A DNA stretch of 64,000 nucleotides from Candidula unifasciata (GCA_905116865.2 CAJHNH020003157.1:339423-403422), one strand, 5' to 3'; shown: positions 32,710-44,833, counted from the first letter of the stretch. The notes: a model not told the origin generated them from the letters alone. Program-made: numbers and translations.

Positions 32710-33797
32710 GTGTGTGTAGCCTGATGAGGTAAAGGGAAACTATTTGTAAAAAGAGAACTCCAAATGTCTGTAATTATTTCTTCTTCCATTCGCGAACTCG
32801 CCCGCGTCAGAACAAATGTTGCTCTATTAAATGGCGCCTAGGTGTCCAAGGGAACGGGACGTATACTGGTTGATGGCTAATGTAGAGTAAATCAGTATCA
32901 TGTTCCACGTTACACCTGTGTACAATCTATTGTCCTCTCTCTCTCACACAGATAGCAGCGGGAAAGTAGCCTTTAGAGGCCGCTGGAAATACCGCGTGTA
33001 AAATGTTTTACGAAGTAACCTCGGAGAATGGGATGGCCCGGATGCCTATAGTTCAGTGTGCTAGTCCGGCTTCTAACATTTTGTCTTTCTCTTCTCTTCC
33101 CTATCATTACCATCTTTTGAAACCGTTCAATTCTATCGTAGTCACACATGTTGTGGGACGTCTCTCGGTAAGCCAGTTTTCTGGGTGGTGATAAATCTCA
33201 GTCGGTGAAAAACGCCCACTGACCTTCGCGTCCGTGGTTCATGTGTCTGTATCGTCGGCACATTTCCGCTCAAAATAAGTTTGAGAATGCTACAAAAACC
33301 ACATTTGCATGCAATCATGACATCTAATTTCGTAAAACAATATTTCACTGCACGTCCAACGGAATAATGATGACAACGATAGTAAAAACATTGCTAGTTC
33401 ACAGACACATTCTGAATGAAAAATCCAAATATTAAGAGCTAGGAAGAAACACATCCTCTCAGTAGGGAATCACGACATGACGGTCCAGTTCCAATACTAA
33501 TGGTACCCTACGCAATCTGATTATATGTCCATCTTGCCATTTTTCTGAGTGTAGTGTGCACAGCCAGGTTGTCATTCTCTCCAGGCTATGATAATCTATT
33601 TTCTCTTCTATTTTTAATCATTCAGAATCTGACGATTCCCAAAAGATTGATAATTGTTACTGGCTGGACAAATTGTAATCTATCTCGGTACCAGTACTCG
33701 TCTTCCCGTCAGAGCACATGTTCAATACACTTTTTCCAGAAATGAATGTCTATTTTTTTAGAAGGACTCGCGTGTCAGAACTTTCAACATATAGCAT
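32710..33797. other. No gene seen
   Basis: No convincing coding region or repeat. Short frames at 33003-33191 and 33142-33348 lack any context. The stretch separates the 5' end of E1 from the A-type fragment at 33811. Confidence 0.45.
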
Positions 33798-33810
33798 TTT
33801 AAATGTACTG

Positions 33811-34056
33811 GAGCCACCTAAAGATGGTATCCAGCACAGTCAGATGATTACGGTCTGAGGAGAATGGCACTGCGAGAGTTACAAAAGGGATCTGGCGGAC
33901 GCCCGACACGCAGGGGAAAGGCAACACGGATATACAATCAGACAATTATTGGTACCATCGGAATTTTAACTCTTCGCTTGCTGCTGAAGATGAGGACGGA
34001 GCGCTTATGGGGGTGTCCGAGTGCTGTGATGTCGATTCCTAATTAAACATCCAACA
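33811..34056 (+). mobile_element. 5'-truncated A-type LINE 3' end with 13-bp target duplication
   Basis: It contains GGGGAAAGGCAACACGG, ATTATTGGTACCATCGG, CTGCTGAAGATGAGGACGG, GCGCTTATGG and GTGCTGTGATGTCGA, as in the other A-type ends. TTTAAATGTACTG lies at 33798-33810 and again at 34057-34069. The piece is about 246 bp and non-coding. Confidence 0.88.
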
Positions 34057-34079
34057 TTTAAATGTACTGTTCTTTTCAG

Positions 34080-34950
34080 CTACATTTCTTTTGACTTAAG
34101 CCCAAAACAGCTCTTCCGGGTTGAGGTGTGAATTATATGCAGGGAGTTGCAGAGAAGTGTAGCCATATTTATTACTGATGTTTTTCAATGTCATATTTGT
34201 CTTATTGGTTTTCTTCACAAGCTGCAACTCTGAATTCAAATATGTGTCGTCAAAGTTAACTGTTTCCTTAGCAAGGCATGTTCTAATTTGATCTTTTGTA
34301 TTTGATGTCGTTGGTACTTGGTCTTCCTCTGAAACGGCATTATGATAGCTGGCATTATCCATTACTAGGCACGATAGTCTGTCCAGAATTGGAAGAAGAT
34401 CATTATCCATTATCCATTCATTTCAGTGTGGTGGTCCCTACATCCGTTCTTTTTGATTAGAAGATAAGTTCAGCATCACGGATAAGGCCATTTTCACAGC
34501 TTCCTGCATAAGTGAGCATAATGCACCGGTCTTAGCTGATTGGAATGTTCTTTTACTGTTCACCGTTTACTAATTACCATTCTTTAGCATTGGTATTGTG
34601 GGCATTAACCCAGGATTCGTCCAAATATACAGTATCATAGCCTCGCAACCGTCGCTCACGGATCTGCCTCAGGTATTTGCTTCGACTAGCAATAAAATGT
34701 GGCTTGTCACAAATAATATTCCTTCACCTTCAGTTTTAATGAAAGTGAAACTGGTGGCTCTTACAGTTTTCCACAGAATTATTTTTGAAATATCAATACT
34801 GCATTGTGATTTCAATGTTAATTTAAGTTTTCGGAGAGTAACCAGTTTTGTCTCTAACATTTTTAAGATCTCACGTCTAATAACACATAAAAGTCGCCAA
34901 CTTTCATTTTCCATCCTAACTTGACATGAGTGAACTCTGTGTCCTGTCTA
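34080..34950 (-). pseudogene. IS630/Tc1-like DDE transposase, decayed
   Basis: The minus-strand frame 34914-34669 has ISKIILWKTVRATSF followed by an EGEGILFVTSHI region, like the end of the DNA-binding part of such transposases. Broken frames then give TNPG/WVNAHNTNAKEW (YLDExWVNxHHT, first catalytic Asp lost). Frame 34410-34096 ends the protein with LSCLVMDNASYHNAV (second Asp), EDQVPTTSNTKDQIRTCL and LQLPAYNSHLNPEELFWA (the final acidic residue within NPEE). At least three frame breaks occur. Terminal repeats were not found. Confidence 0.78.
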
Positions 34951-35144
34951 GTCAAAGGGTTAAATGATGCTCTGTCCAGACCAAGCGCCAGTCGTGTTCG
35001 TTTTTCTGGGTCTTGAATATCACAATATAAATGACCCATCTTAGATTCCCTGAGGAAGTGCTGGTACAGTAAAACGGTAACGTTCTCATAGTTATAAATT
35101 TGAATCTTACATTCATTTTTAAATTGATGTCCATGTCAAATTTT

Positions 35145-35866
35145 GGCGCATCTTTGATTCATTCCCCAAAATGGCGGCATGCCACATTCTGGGCATAAAA
35201 TATCAAAAAATATCCGAACGACGGTGTTCGCGTATATCTAAAATACGGACTTTCTGCCAAGGAACAAATCGCGGCAAAACTAGGATTACTTGACAATCAA
35301 TATCAACATTTGCACACGGTTCTAGTAGCAAACGATAAATACCGACCGTTGACAACAATTTCGAGCGTTTCTGCAGACGATACTAGCAGACGATATTAGC
35401 GACCGTTGACCAATTTCGAGACATTACAGACGATGAAAGCCGATTAGCAATACTGTGTTCTTCCGATTGGAGGATTTAGCAGCGGTAGATGTCAGACTTG
35501 TTGGCATGCGCCGAGCGTATCTCCCCCGCGCGCGGATGGGGGCTAAACAAGGTGCCTGGGACTCACGAGTACAGTAATTCGAGGAAGTTGCAGGAGATGC
35601 GGTAGCTGCCGCTCGTAAGTCTCAGCGCGGGGGATAATCTCGGCGGTGAGGCACACTCGCAGAAGCAGGTCGGCAAGCAACGTATCGCTGAGACCCTGTC
35701 AGAGCATTTGTTTCGTTATCCGGAGCCGGCACATATATTTTTAATAGAACTGACCCGCATTCGGATATTTTTGGATATTTTATGGCCAGAAATTGGCCAA
35801 TTTAGCTCTCTTTCGAACGCCATCATATTAAAGCAGCCATTTTGGGGAACGATTCAAAGAAGAGCC
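35145..35866. mobile_element. M2: fold-back hAT-like element, 722 bp
   Basis: The arms share TTTGAWTC.TTCCCCAAAATGGC and ATAAAATATC.AAAAATATCCGAA in inverted orientation. Flanks are CAAATTTT (35137-35144) and CAACTTTT (35867-35874), 7 of 8. The interior repeats M1 sequence (CGGACTTTCTGCCAAGGAAC, GGCAAAACTAGGATTACTTG, GGGACTCACGAG). No coding capacity. Confidence 0.85.
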
Positions 35867-35874
35867 CAACTTTT

Positions 35875-36650
35875 ATAAGCTAGCTATACAGTAACTCAAC
35901 ACTAATTTGTGAATGCTTCTTTGACTAAATAACCTTGACCGATGTCTTATTTTGGCGTCAGGTCACCGAGAGTGCGACTTTGCACGAGCAAATCATGAAA
36001 TTACGTAGGGGTTTCTTTGACCCACTGTTACACCTGTCATAGTAAGCATTAATTTCTGAAACTCAGGAAAGTAACCTTCTAAAAGTCTACCGGACAGTTC
36101 CATGATAAAAATGTCTATCGTAAAAAAAGGAAAGAAAACCACATATAATATTCTTCTTAAAAAAAAAAAGAAAAATTCATTAACGTCATGGATATTCTTA
36201 GGCTGCATGCAAAAAATCATAACAATCTAATAGACAGTTTTTTGAGAAGCCACAATTGTTTGCGTCCTACTAGCACATACGTTAATTCTTTCTCTCGGCA
36301 ACATACAACAGTTTTGTTTGTCACCCGTAAAACTAAAGGTTACACACGCTCTTAATACAGTTAAAAAAACAAATATTATGTGAAGTGTTTATACCCATTG
36401 CTAATACAATGATTCTGCTCATAGAGAACATCCACAGGGAAGCAAATGGTTCTTGTGCCGAGGCTAATGTAAATGTGAGGCTCAACACTACAAACACGTC
36501 TGGTCTTGGAGTAACCTGTAGCTTCACTGCAAATGCTTCCCATGAGAAACGTAGTAGATCTTTGTATAACGGATACCTTCATCAGAATGACTACCAATAC
36601 TACACGTTGGTATGTTGATTGTTTTATTGGAAATGTTTTATATTTCATTA
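35875..36650. other. No gene seen
   Basis: A/T-rich DNA. Frames around 36333-36801 on both strands overlap the hairpin to the right and are by-products of it. No element was recognised. Confidence 0.45.
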
Positions 36651-36654
36651 ACAC

Positions 36655-36892
36655 GTTGTCAAGAAGATGAGGAAGAAGAAAAAGAGAATGAGTCGGGAAA
36701 ATCATACTTTCATTTGGTATGTATTTTGTGTGTAGCCGAACATACCAGATTATATAATTTACACATTTCATTAACACGTTGTCATGAAATGTGTAAATCA
36801 TATATGGTATGTTCGGCTACACAAAAATACAAACCAAATGAAAGTATGATTTTCCCGTCTTATTCTCTCCTTCTTCTTGCTCTTATTCTTCT
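36655..36892. repeat. Long inverted repeat, about 110-bp arms, short loop
   Basis: The inner 77 bp of each arm (CGGGAAAATCATACTTTCAT ... AATTTACACATTTCA and its complement) are almost identical. The outer 30-40 bp (AGAAGATGAGGAAGAAG and its complement) match less well. The loop is about 14 bp. The phrase TTTCATTAACACGTTGTCA occurs both just left of the left arm and in the loop, as a direct repeat. A transcript across it would fold into a near-perfect hairpin. Confidence 0.88.
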
Positions 36893-36988
36893 AGCTGCTC
36901 CTTCTCTTTCTCCACCTCACACTGCCTATCATCACCCTATTCTTCTTTCACCTTCTTTCATCTCCCAGTGGATTATAGACCTCTAGCC

Positions 36989-37090
36989 CAGCGGTTCTCA
37001 AACTTTTTTCGCCGCGGCCCCCTTGTCAGTCTAAATAATTTCGCGGCACACCAACCCTTAAAGCGGTTTGAAAAAAAAAATGCACAATAA
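36989..37090 (+). mobile_element. hAT-type terminus
   Basis: CAGCGGTTCTCAAACTTTTT followed by CGCCGCGGCCCCCTTGT and GCGGCACACC is a widespread terminal sequence of hAT elements. A possible partner, CAGTTTGAGAACTTCCG, lies in inverted orientation at 41008-41024, with LINE J between. The partner lacks the exact terminal CTG and no 8-bp duplication matches, so only the left end is called with confidence. Confidence 0.6.
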
Positions 37091-37499
37091 ATGTTCAGTT
37101 GTCTTTAATGCGGTGAATGAAATGATTAGATGCATTTTGCATTGTATCGTTTTCATTTTCATTTCCAGAAATTATCTCTATTTTGAATGACCCTGCGTGA
37201 AGAGATAAAGCTTCACGTTGGAAGATTTCTTAGCCTCTATCTAAACCAAAATGACTGCATTCCAGATGTCTCTGTAATTTAGACGGAACTAAGCAGCTGT
37301 AAGCAACGCTTCCATGGCAATTAACGCATTGCCCTTCCGGTGCCTGTTCGTTCCCAAACGAAACAAAGCCAAACACAGAAAGGTAGCTAGGAAAGAATTT
37401 TCGGAGTTTTCCTCGGATTTTTTTTTTTTTTTTTGTCGTGAGTTGTCTTTCTGCAAAATGAGGCAGACCAACTTGGCTAGCTTAGACTCACAGGTGTCT

Positions 37500-40400
37500 G
37501 CTGAGACAAATCAGTAAGTTCTCATTATGCCTAGTGGCACATGAGGCTTCAGAGAGGACTTTCCATGCTGTCAGAGATGTCGCAGTCATGTCGCTTTCCA
37601 TCGTTCGACCCCATGTTGTTTTTTGGTACCCCTTTTTTCTCTTTCCCTTTGGTATCCATGTGAGAGCTGTTTTGACAGGTATATCAGGATTCATTCTCAT
37701 TACGTGGCCAAGCCATTTCCATCTTCTTTTGGTTATCATACTGTCTAGAGTTTCTTGGTTTGTGACTTGAAGTAGTTTAGTGTTTGAGATTGTATCCGGC
37801 CAGACAATTTTAATAATTCTACGCAGACATGTGTGGTGGAAGGTGGATAGTTTGTGTGCATCTTTTCGGTCATTCTCCAGCATTCTGCGTCATACAGAAG
37901 AACTGGAGAAATGATGCTCTTGTAGAGTCGGAGTTTCGTTCCTCTGCAGTAACTGCTGGATTTCCAGATTTGCCTCATCCTTCCAAAAGCAGCTCTAGCT
38001 TTGTTCAGGCGTGACTGTATGTCTTTCTCTGTCCCAGTAGGGACACCACACTTCTAAGATATGTGAAATGTTCAAATTTTCAAGTATTTGGTTATTTATG
38101 ATCACTGGTTGCTGGTTTGGACTGCTTTTCATGATCTTAGTTTTCTTTGTATTTATTCTCAGTCCCACCATTCCTGCTGTGCTGGTAGTCTGTTACTTTT
38201 CTCTTGTATATGTTAATGAATATGTGATATGAGTGCTATATCATCTGCAAAATCAAGGTCCTCAAGCATGGTGAATTGAGTCCATGTATGCCTCTCGATG
38301 ACTTGTCTACTGTGTTCTCTAGTATCCAATCAATCACAAGGTTGAAGAGGAGGGATGACATAACACATCCTTGTCTTACACCTGTCTTTACTGGGAAAGA
38401 TGTATTAAATTTTTTTCTACTGCAAGAAAAGGTCTTTATAGAAGAGGGCAATTATATCTTTTCTGGAATTCCATAATGTCGTAATATTTTCCAGAGACTG
38501 TCTCTGTGGACGCTGTCAAAAGCTTTCTCAATGTCCACAAAATTAATATATATATATATATATATCTTCCATTCATTGTATTGTTCTAAAAAGTAACGTA
38601 GAGTGGAGATGCGCTCAGCTGTTCCTCTGCCCTTTCTGACTCCTGCGTGTTCCACTCGTAGGTATTTATCTACTCCTTTTTGAAGCCGCATTATGATGAT
38701 TTTACAAACTATTTTTCTTGGTACTAAGAGTAGAGCAATTCCCCTCCGATTATTGCAGTCTGTTAAATCTCCTTTTTGTGTGCGGAAGTTTTGGACTTTT
38801 GTTCCTTAAGTCCAGTCATCAGGCAACACGTCTTTTTTCCTAAATATCATTGAATAATGGTTTCAGAACGCTAGCAGTTGTTCTGCTGGCAGTTCGTCTT
38901 TGCCTGGTGCTTTGTTGTTCTTTAATGTGTGGATAGCTTTAAGGATATATTGTTTGCTTGATGGTTTAGTTATAATTTCAAGGTCCAGAGAGGCTGGCCG
39001 AATATCATGGGGATGTTCAGAATCAGGTCTATTCAAGAGGTTAGAGAAGTTTTAAGTCCACTGCATCTTTTCTTTGTGTTCTGTGGTAAGCAGTTTACCG
39101 TGGTTTTCTATAATGGGTATGCTCTGGTAATTGTTTCTGCTTCAGCAAATTTGTTGAGTAATTTTGTGTAGGGTTTGTAGATCATGTGCTTTAGCAGCAT
39201 TTTTTGCTGTTTCTGCTAGATTTTCCATAAATCTTCTCTTGTCATTTCTGACACTTTACCATTCTAATATTAGTTTGTCTTTCTGACGTTCTGATTTAGT
39301 GTGATTTATGAGGCTCCTAATTTTTTTTTCTCTTGGTAATATAGTCCATTGATTGACTGCTTATATATTTTTTGCGATGTTGTTACCTAGTTACTAATAT
39401 GTTGTTGCTGGTTGTTTTGAATGTTTCTTTGATCTGGTTCCATCTGCCCTGAATGCTGATTATAGGAGTGTCTGGGTCACCTGATAAGTTTAAAATCTAT
39501 TCTTGAGTTCTACTAAAAATTTAGTGGCAATGTCTTTTTCTTCTAATAGGTTGACATTGTAGCATCTGTGTCTTAGCTTTCGTGTGAACTTTTTTAAGTA
39601 CTAGCAGTGCAACTACAAGATGATGATCGCTACCCGCATCTGCTGCCCTTTTGACACGCACATCGAGTAGGGACCCACGCCATTTTCTGTTTAACATGAA
39701 ATGGTCGATATGGTTTACATCTCTTCCATTTGGGGATATCCATGTGAGCGTGTGTTTATATTCTTGTGAAGAAACAGGGTTCCTCCTATCACAAGTCTAT
39801 TCGCTGAGCAGATGTCGCTGAGTCTTTCCCCGTTATCATTAATTGCATCACATCCTTGTTTCCCTATTGACAATTCTCTATTCAAGTAGTTGTTACCAAC
39901 GTTTGCAATGACATTATCTTCGATAATGCATAGAATATCATGGGCTGGTACTTTATCCACTACCTCTTGCAGTCTCCTAAAGAATGTTTTTTTTTATCTT
40001 CGTCTTCAGCTTCATTAGTCGGTGCGTAGCATGTTTCCCATTGAATCGTGCTGTCATAATTCTTTCATTAAATGGATGCCACTCTATGAGATGTTTGTGC
40101 ATACCTTTTTTTTTTAAATGAGTGCCAAGCTTGCAGAATGTAGGTTACCATCTCTTCCGGACTATATTATGGTTTCTCCCGTATCTTTCGCGGATTGCTC
40201 AAACCCTGTCCACCTGCTTTCACTGATTCCAAGTATATACAGTTTATAGTTCTGCATTTCTGTAGTTATTTGGGGGGTGGGGGGTTTGACCGTTTCAAAC
40301 ATGGTTCTCACATTTCAGAAGCCAATTCTTAATTTGGGTTTTGAAGTCCCTTGGTTTCACCAATGTTGTTCATGCTCACAGACTGACTGACTGTCTTTCT

Positions 40401-40870
40401 ACCCCACCAGGACATCACACTAGCGATAAACACCCGATGACACAAAGTGCCACCATGTGGATGAGGATCGCCGTGGAGAGGTCCCAGAAACCGCGTTCAC
40501 ACAATTGGCCATATTTATGGCCTGCCTATATTGCGGCCCCTGGCAAAAACCAGGGTGGGGCATCAAATAACAAAAAAAATTTCGTCCTTAAAAGGACGAA
40601 ATGAAAATAATTCATGCTCACAAAGGGACTCTGTCCCAAGACCGCCGGACGTTTAGAGCACTTATTTCCTCTTGAAGTTTAAATAAGGTTGTAGTTTTTT
40701 TTTTTTTTTACGGGGCAGAGCTGTCAACCGTGCGCCCAACCCCCGTGGAGGGGGAGGCTATCTTTAGTCTAGCCCCTTACTAATGACCTACTTGGGTGAC
40801 CCTGCCAGGACCATACGTTCTCGCCAGCATAGCTCACTAGATCACGGCTGAGTGTTTAACAAACAATAAA
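37500..40870 (-). mobile_element. LINE J: decayed minus-strand non-LTR element
   Basis: Leader sequence (CCCGTAAA-type, GCCCCTTAC) lies near 40860-40700. Recognisable pieces from 5' to 3' are a GNNYLNRELSIGKQGCDAINDNGERLSDICSANRLVIGGTLF endonuclease segment (39960-39715), AGVRKGRGTAERISTLRYFL and FVDIEKAFDSVHRDSLWKI (38691-38452), VKTGVRQGCVMSSLLFNLVIDWI (38451-38236), LYKSIISPVLLYDAECWRMT (37978-37745) and RRWKWLGHVMRM ... KKTTWGRTMESDM (37883-37488). The ADD catalytic box is not readable as an intact motif, and frames are broken throughout. An R copy inserted in it at 40381. Confidence 0.8.
40381..40610 (-). mobile_element. R4: SINE-like family R with 12-bp target duplication
   Basis: It is a minus-sense copy with GACTGACTGACTG as the complement of the tail at its left end. 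The TTTCGTCCTTAAAAGGACGA hairpin lies at the right, followed by about ten extra bases. TTCATGCTCACA is found at 40369-40380 and 40611-40622. It sits inside LINE J, so it is younger than J. Confidence 0.9.
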
Positions 40871-41029
40871 CACTTTTCAACAGCAGCAAGGGAAGAAAAC
40901 TTACATTTTAACTCTTAATAATTTGTAGGCTTAAAAAAAATAATTTCACAATGTTAGGACAGCTTTTCTTGATTACTGTCGCAGAACCCTGGCATACGCT
41001 CGCAGCACCCAGTTTGAGAACTTCCGATT

Positions 41030-43003
41030 CCAAATGCTTAAAAAAAAAAAAAAAATTAAAATTCCGACCACTTTCAGAATGCTGTTAGCTAGCCGAAGCT
41101 TGTCTCCGTTTATATTTGTGGTCTGGGTTATTTGCGTTACTTTCGTGGCTAAAGTTTTAGTGTTTGCGCCGTGTCTGAGCTTGATGCTTCCTTTCTTCGA
41201 GTCGGACAGCTCGTTCTCTGCCAAGCTGTTATCTGTGTTTTTCTTGCCTTTTCCTTCCAGGTGTTTACTCCTTGTTTTCAGCTCCCTCTTATTTGGCCAG
41301 GCTTATTTCGTAGGAGGGTGAGCTTCTATACATAACGTCCTTTGGACCACCATTTATAGTTTTAAAATTTTCAGTATTTTACTTTGCCAAAAAGTACTGA
41401 AAACAGTTTATTTTTATTTTGGATAGATCCGAAATGTGATAGTATTTCGCCTATGTGGCCATAGTGGTCTTATATTTGTCTTCCTACAATCGGTTTGAGT
41501 TTGTAGCTTGGCTCTGGTGTAAGTAAATACCATATACCCGGAGCATCTAGTCGCTCTTTGGGATCCAAAAATTCGGCGACGAGGATTGCTGTGGCATGTT
41601 GGGTACCGAACTCAAGTGCTCTCTAGGGATGTGATGGGGGATTGCGCTCGTAATGCATCTGGAGGGGGTGTGGAAGGATGAGTGGAAAGAGGGCGGGAAG
41701 CCATTCAGTCAGTCCTCGTCGTTGCCGTCTTGTTGGATTATAGCGCGACCTCTATCCGGGATTATACGTATCACGTCACCAACCTTTGCTATCAGCCCAC
41801 TGGGGGGGGGGGGGGAGAGGGCCAAAGGGTGGGTAGGATGGAATTGGTGGTTAAGTGTTCTAGTCCTCTCCGTATCGATCCACTTGTCTTCCCTATTTGC
41901 TGTCAGACATATCCTGTTGTGAATCCCACCAGTCATGTTTATGTTTATGCATCATATGGAATGATATAGTTTTGAGTATGAATCCCCGGAATTTTTGGAC
42001 GCACACAACTAAGTGTATGCGTACATACACTCGAGCATTCATACACTCAGACAACATTCATGTTTGCACTTCCTGCCATACTTATCCGTGTATGTATACC
42101 TATTTGTCATTCCATATATATGAATTCTCTTTCATATGTGTCTACCAATGCCTATATTTATACACTTACAATCATGTAAACGTGTACATCCACCAGTAAG
42201 GACACTCACACTTCCTTGTCTTACGTGTTATTTACTGTGTAGCTTTGTCTGTAATGTCGTCTGGTCGTGTCAATTTTTTAGTTGTGTCCCGTTCCTGTTA
42301 TGTGACCTATCAGTTACGTTCTTATTATGTTCTTTTGGATGATGTGGATGGTGTGTGATGATATGGTTCTTGTTGGCGTAGATACTTCATTCCATTTATT
42401 CTCATTAATTAACAGGTTCGTGCGGTTTCACACGAATGTATGCACCCGTTCACCGTATAGTCATATGCAACCACATAATTATGGGTTCCCAGAGTGCACG
42501 GTCATTCACACAACACAAATATATAAATACACACAAACACACACACATATATATACACACATATATACACACATATATATACACACACATCAATGCATAC
42601 AAATATGCTTTTCTATATCCATGTAATGTTCATCTGTACCTTTCGCACATCTATATTCTCACTTTCCTGTCCATATGTGACGCCTTATCATTCGCCTACA
42701 TACATCTTTTCTTATGTATCCATCCTATACATAAATGCACCCATACTACACACACTCTTTCTCGTGCTCACATCTATGCACCCTTCAAACTTACACTACC
42801 TCTCTTACGCTAGGGTGTCCGGAAACACCACCTGACCTGTTCCTCCTGCTGTCTTGAGCTGATCTTCAACCTAGTCTTTTTAGTTTTGGTTTGTTTTGAT
42901 TAGATACTGTTTATTTGAGAACCTCTGCTTTAGCCTATTCAATCCTCGCCTTGTGTTCACTTGCTCATGATTGGCTGGATTTGGAGCAAAAGATTTTACG
43001 GGA
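41030..43003. other. No confirmed gene; low-complexity stretches
   Basis: It holds poly-A near 41040, a 13-14 base poly-G near 41800, and a pyrimidine-rich region with many short TACACAC and ATATATAC runs between 42000 and 42800. A lysine-rich minus-strand frame (41224-40973) reads LAENELSDSKKGSIKL and might be an exon or a LINE ORF1 relic, but nothing else supports it. Other frames are composition-driven. Confidence 0.4.
42525..42592 (+). repeat. Mixed (AC)n / (AT)n microsatellite
   Basis: Runs of ACACAC and ATATAT alternate three or four times over about 68 bp. Not coding. Confidence 0.9.
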
Positions 43004-43011
43004 CGACGCAG

Positions 43012-44237
43012 CAGGGTTGCCATAGTGTTATTCTTAATGCCAGATTAAAAAAATTTTTGCATATTTTAAATTGAACTTGCATAAGATAATTAACTGACAT
43101 ATTCTGGCATGTTTGGGTTTTTCCTGGCTTTTTTAAATCAAGATGTGCTCTTATTTTCTTCACTATTCTTCCGTTAGAAACCCGCAAATTTACTAAAAGC
43201 AATGTAGACTTACAGTTAACATCTTTATTTCAGTTTGACTTTGTTGTGATGTCCTGGTACGGACTAAAGGAAATTGGCGCCATTTCTTATTGTATTTGTT
43301 ATCTTCCTAAACGGATCGTGACTTTGATAAAAACCCAGGCCCTCTGTAATTTATATTAATCTACTAGAATAAATTAGAGATATAAAACCCAAACCCACCA
43401 CTGATACCAAGTGATTCAGACTGTTCAAAAACTACTTGAGGACAGAAAATAGAGAGTATATAAATCCAGTTCTATCTGTGATAGACTTTTATTACTTTTT
43501 ACCAATGGCTACGTCATCTAAAAAAAAAAAAAAAAAGGAAAGCATCTTATGACATCGCAAGTATAATAGTCACTGGAAGAAAACATGCCCACGGCTCAAA
43601 AGATCTTCAGACCGATCAGACGCAGCATATTGTAAACTGTGTCAGTGCACTGTTGCACCAAGAATTAGTAGCAAATCCAATCATGAAAAATCCGAAAACA
43701 AAAAAGATGAAAACTCCCTTCAAAAAGCCAGTCACAGCTTATTACAACAATGACTCCTTGGCAAGGTAATGATAAAGTTAAAGGCAGGAGATTTGCAGCT
43801 AGTTGTAGGTATCATCTGCCATTGTGCAATACGTACAATTGGTCATCTAAGTGAAATCATGAGAGCTCATGGTCGGGGAAGTACATTGGAGCACATACAG
43901 TTGCATAGAACTTAATGTTCATGTCTAATAAAACATATTTTATCGCCTGCACTAAAGGATGACCTTACTGATGATTTTCGGAACATGAAATATGCCATCA
44001 TTATCGATGGTTGCAAAGACTTCATCCCATCTGAGAAAATGCTTACAGATTTTACATCTTAAAAGGTTTACCCTGTATCTTCCACTGGTTCCAATGAGGA
44101 TGACAGTGAAGAATTCAATCTAGAGCTTTTGATGTAAAGTGAGTTCAATGTTACACTTTATTTGGCAGCTTTCTGGCATATTTTGGGTAATGGTTTGGCA
44201 TAAAATGAAGTTTTTAAAAACAGATCTGGCAACCCTG
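43012..44237 (+). mobile_element. hAT element, internally deleted, perfect 8-bp duplication
   Basis: The ends are CAGGGTTGCCA and its inverted copy TGGCAACCCTG, with further inverted similarity (TGCCAGA, TTTTTAAA, GGCATAT). CGACGCAG stands on both sides (43004-43011 and 44238-44245). Inside is the 5' half of a hAT transposase in broken frames. Length is 1226 bp, against 2.5-4 kb for complete elements, so the catalytic half has been deleted. Confidence 0.93.
43500..44160 (+). pseudogene. hAT transposase N-terminal half, remnant
   Basis: Reading across frames gives an AYCKLCQCTVAP zinc-finger (BED-like) segment with S.HEKSENKK after it. Next come CAIRTIGHLSEIMRAHG, IKHILSPALKDDLTDDFRNM, then KYAIIIDGCKDFIPSEKML. 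The last piece aligns with the YAIIIDESTD motif that carries the first catalytic Asp of this hAT group. The later catalytic residues and the dimerisation domain are absent. At least four frame breaks are present. Confidence 0.78.
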
Positions 44238-44245
44238 CGACGCAG

Positions 44246-44833
44246 GCCCATTTGTTCCTGTCCAATTAAGAAAATACATTTTTAAAAAAAAAGTCGATCA
44301 CGCTCAGCCTGCTGCTAGCAGTTAAGTTTCCATTCGACGCAGTCAATATTGCGTTCCCTATTGCCTATCTGATCTATTTAAAAAAATTCAGTGGAATAAT
44401 CGATATCTGAAATCACAATAAACACACTTTAATAACTTATTAACAAAGGTGCGTATTATTGCTTTATCATTATGTCTGATATTTACTTCTCATCTTGTCA
44501 TAAATATACCATAGGCCTATATAAAAGAATAATTCGATTTAAAAAAAGAAATTTACATTCTGTTTGAAAAAAGAAATTACTGTTGTTTGGAAGGGAAGTC
44601 ATCCACCGTTCTGTCATCAGGTCTGGTGATTGATGTCCTGGTGATTCCTCGGCATTTAGAGACCATTCACCCAGCACTCAGTTTTTTTTCCCAGAAATAA
44701 AAGATGTTGTGTTAGTTGTTTTGCTTTTTTTTTTTAAATAGTTTTTTCGAAAGTGTCCATAAATATTGTCATTGAATGAATTGATAAACATTAACTAAAG
44801 CGATGTTTAGGTCCATTTCTGTATGAACAGCTG
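44246..44833. other. No gene seen
   Basis: A/T-rich sequence with poly-A and poly-T runs. No repeat or coding assignment. Confidence 0.45.

Noticed and set aside
36989..41024. One 4-kb hAT element enclosing LINE J
   Set aside because: The left terminus is convincing. The right candidate lacks the exact terminal CTG, and its flanking octamer does not match that at the left.
40973..41321. Lysine-rich minus-strand frame as a host exon or a LINE ORF1 protein
   Set aside because: No splice sites, no known domain, and it abuts a poly-A run that inflates the frame. Kept only as a remark.
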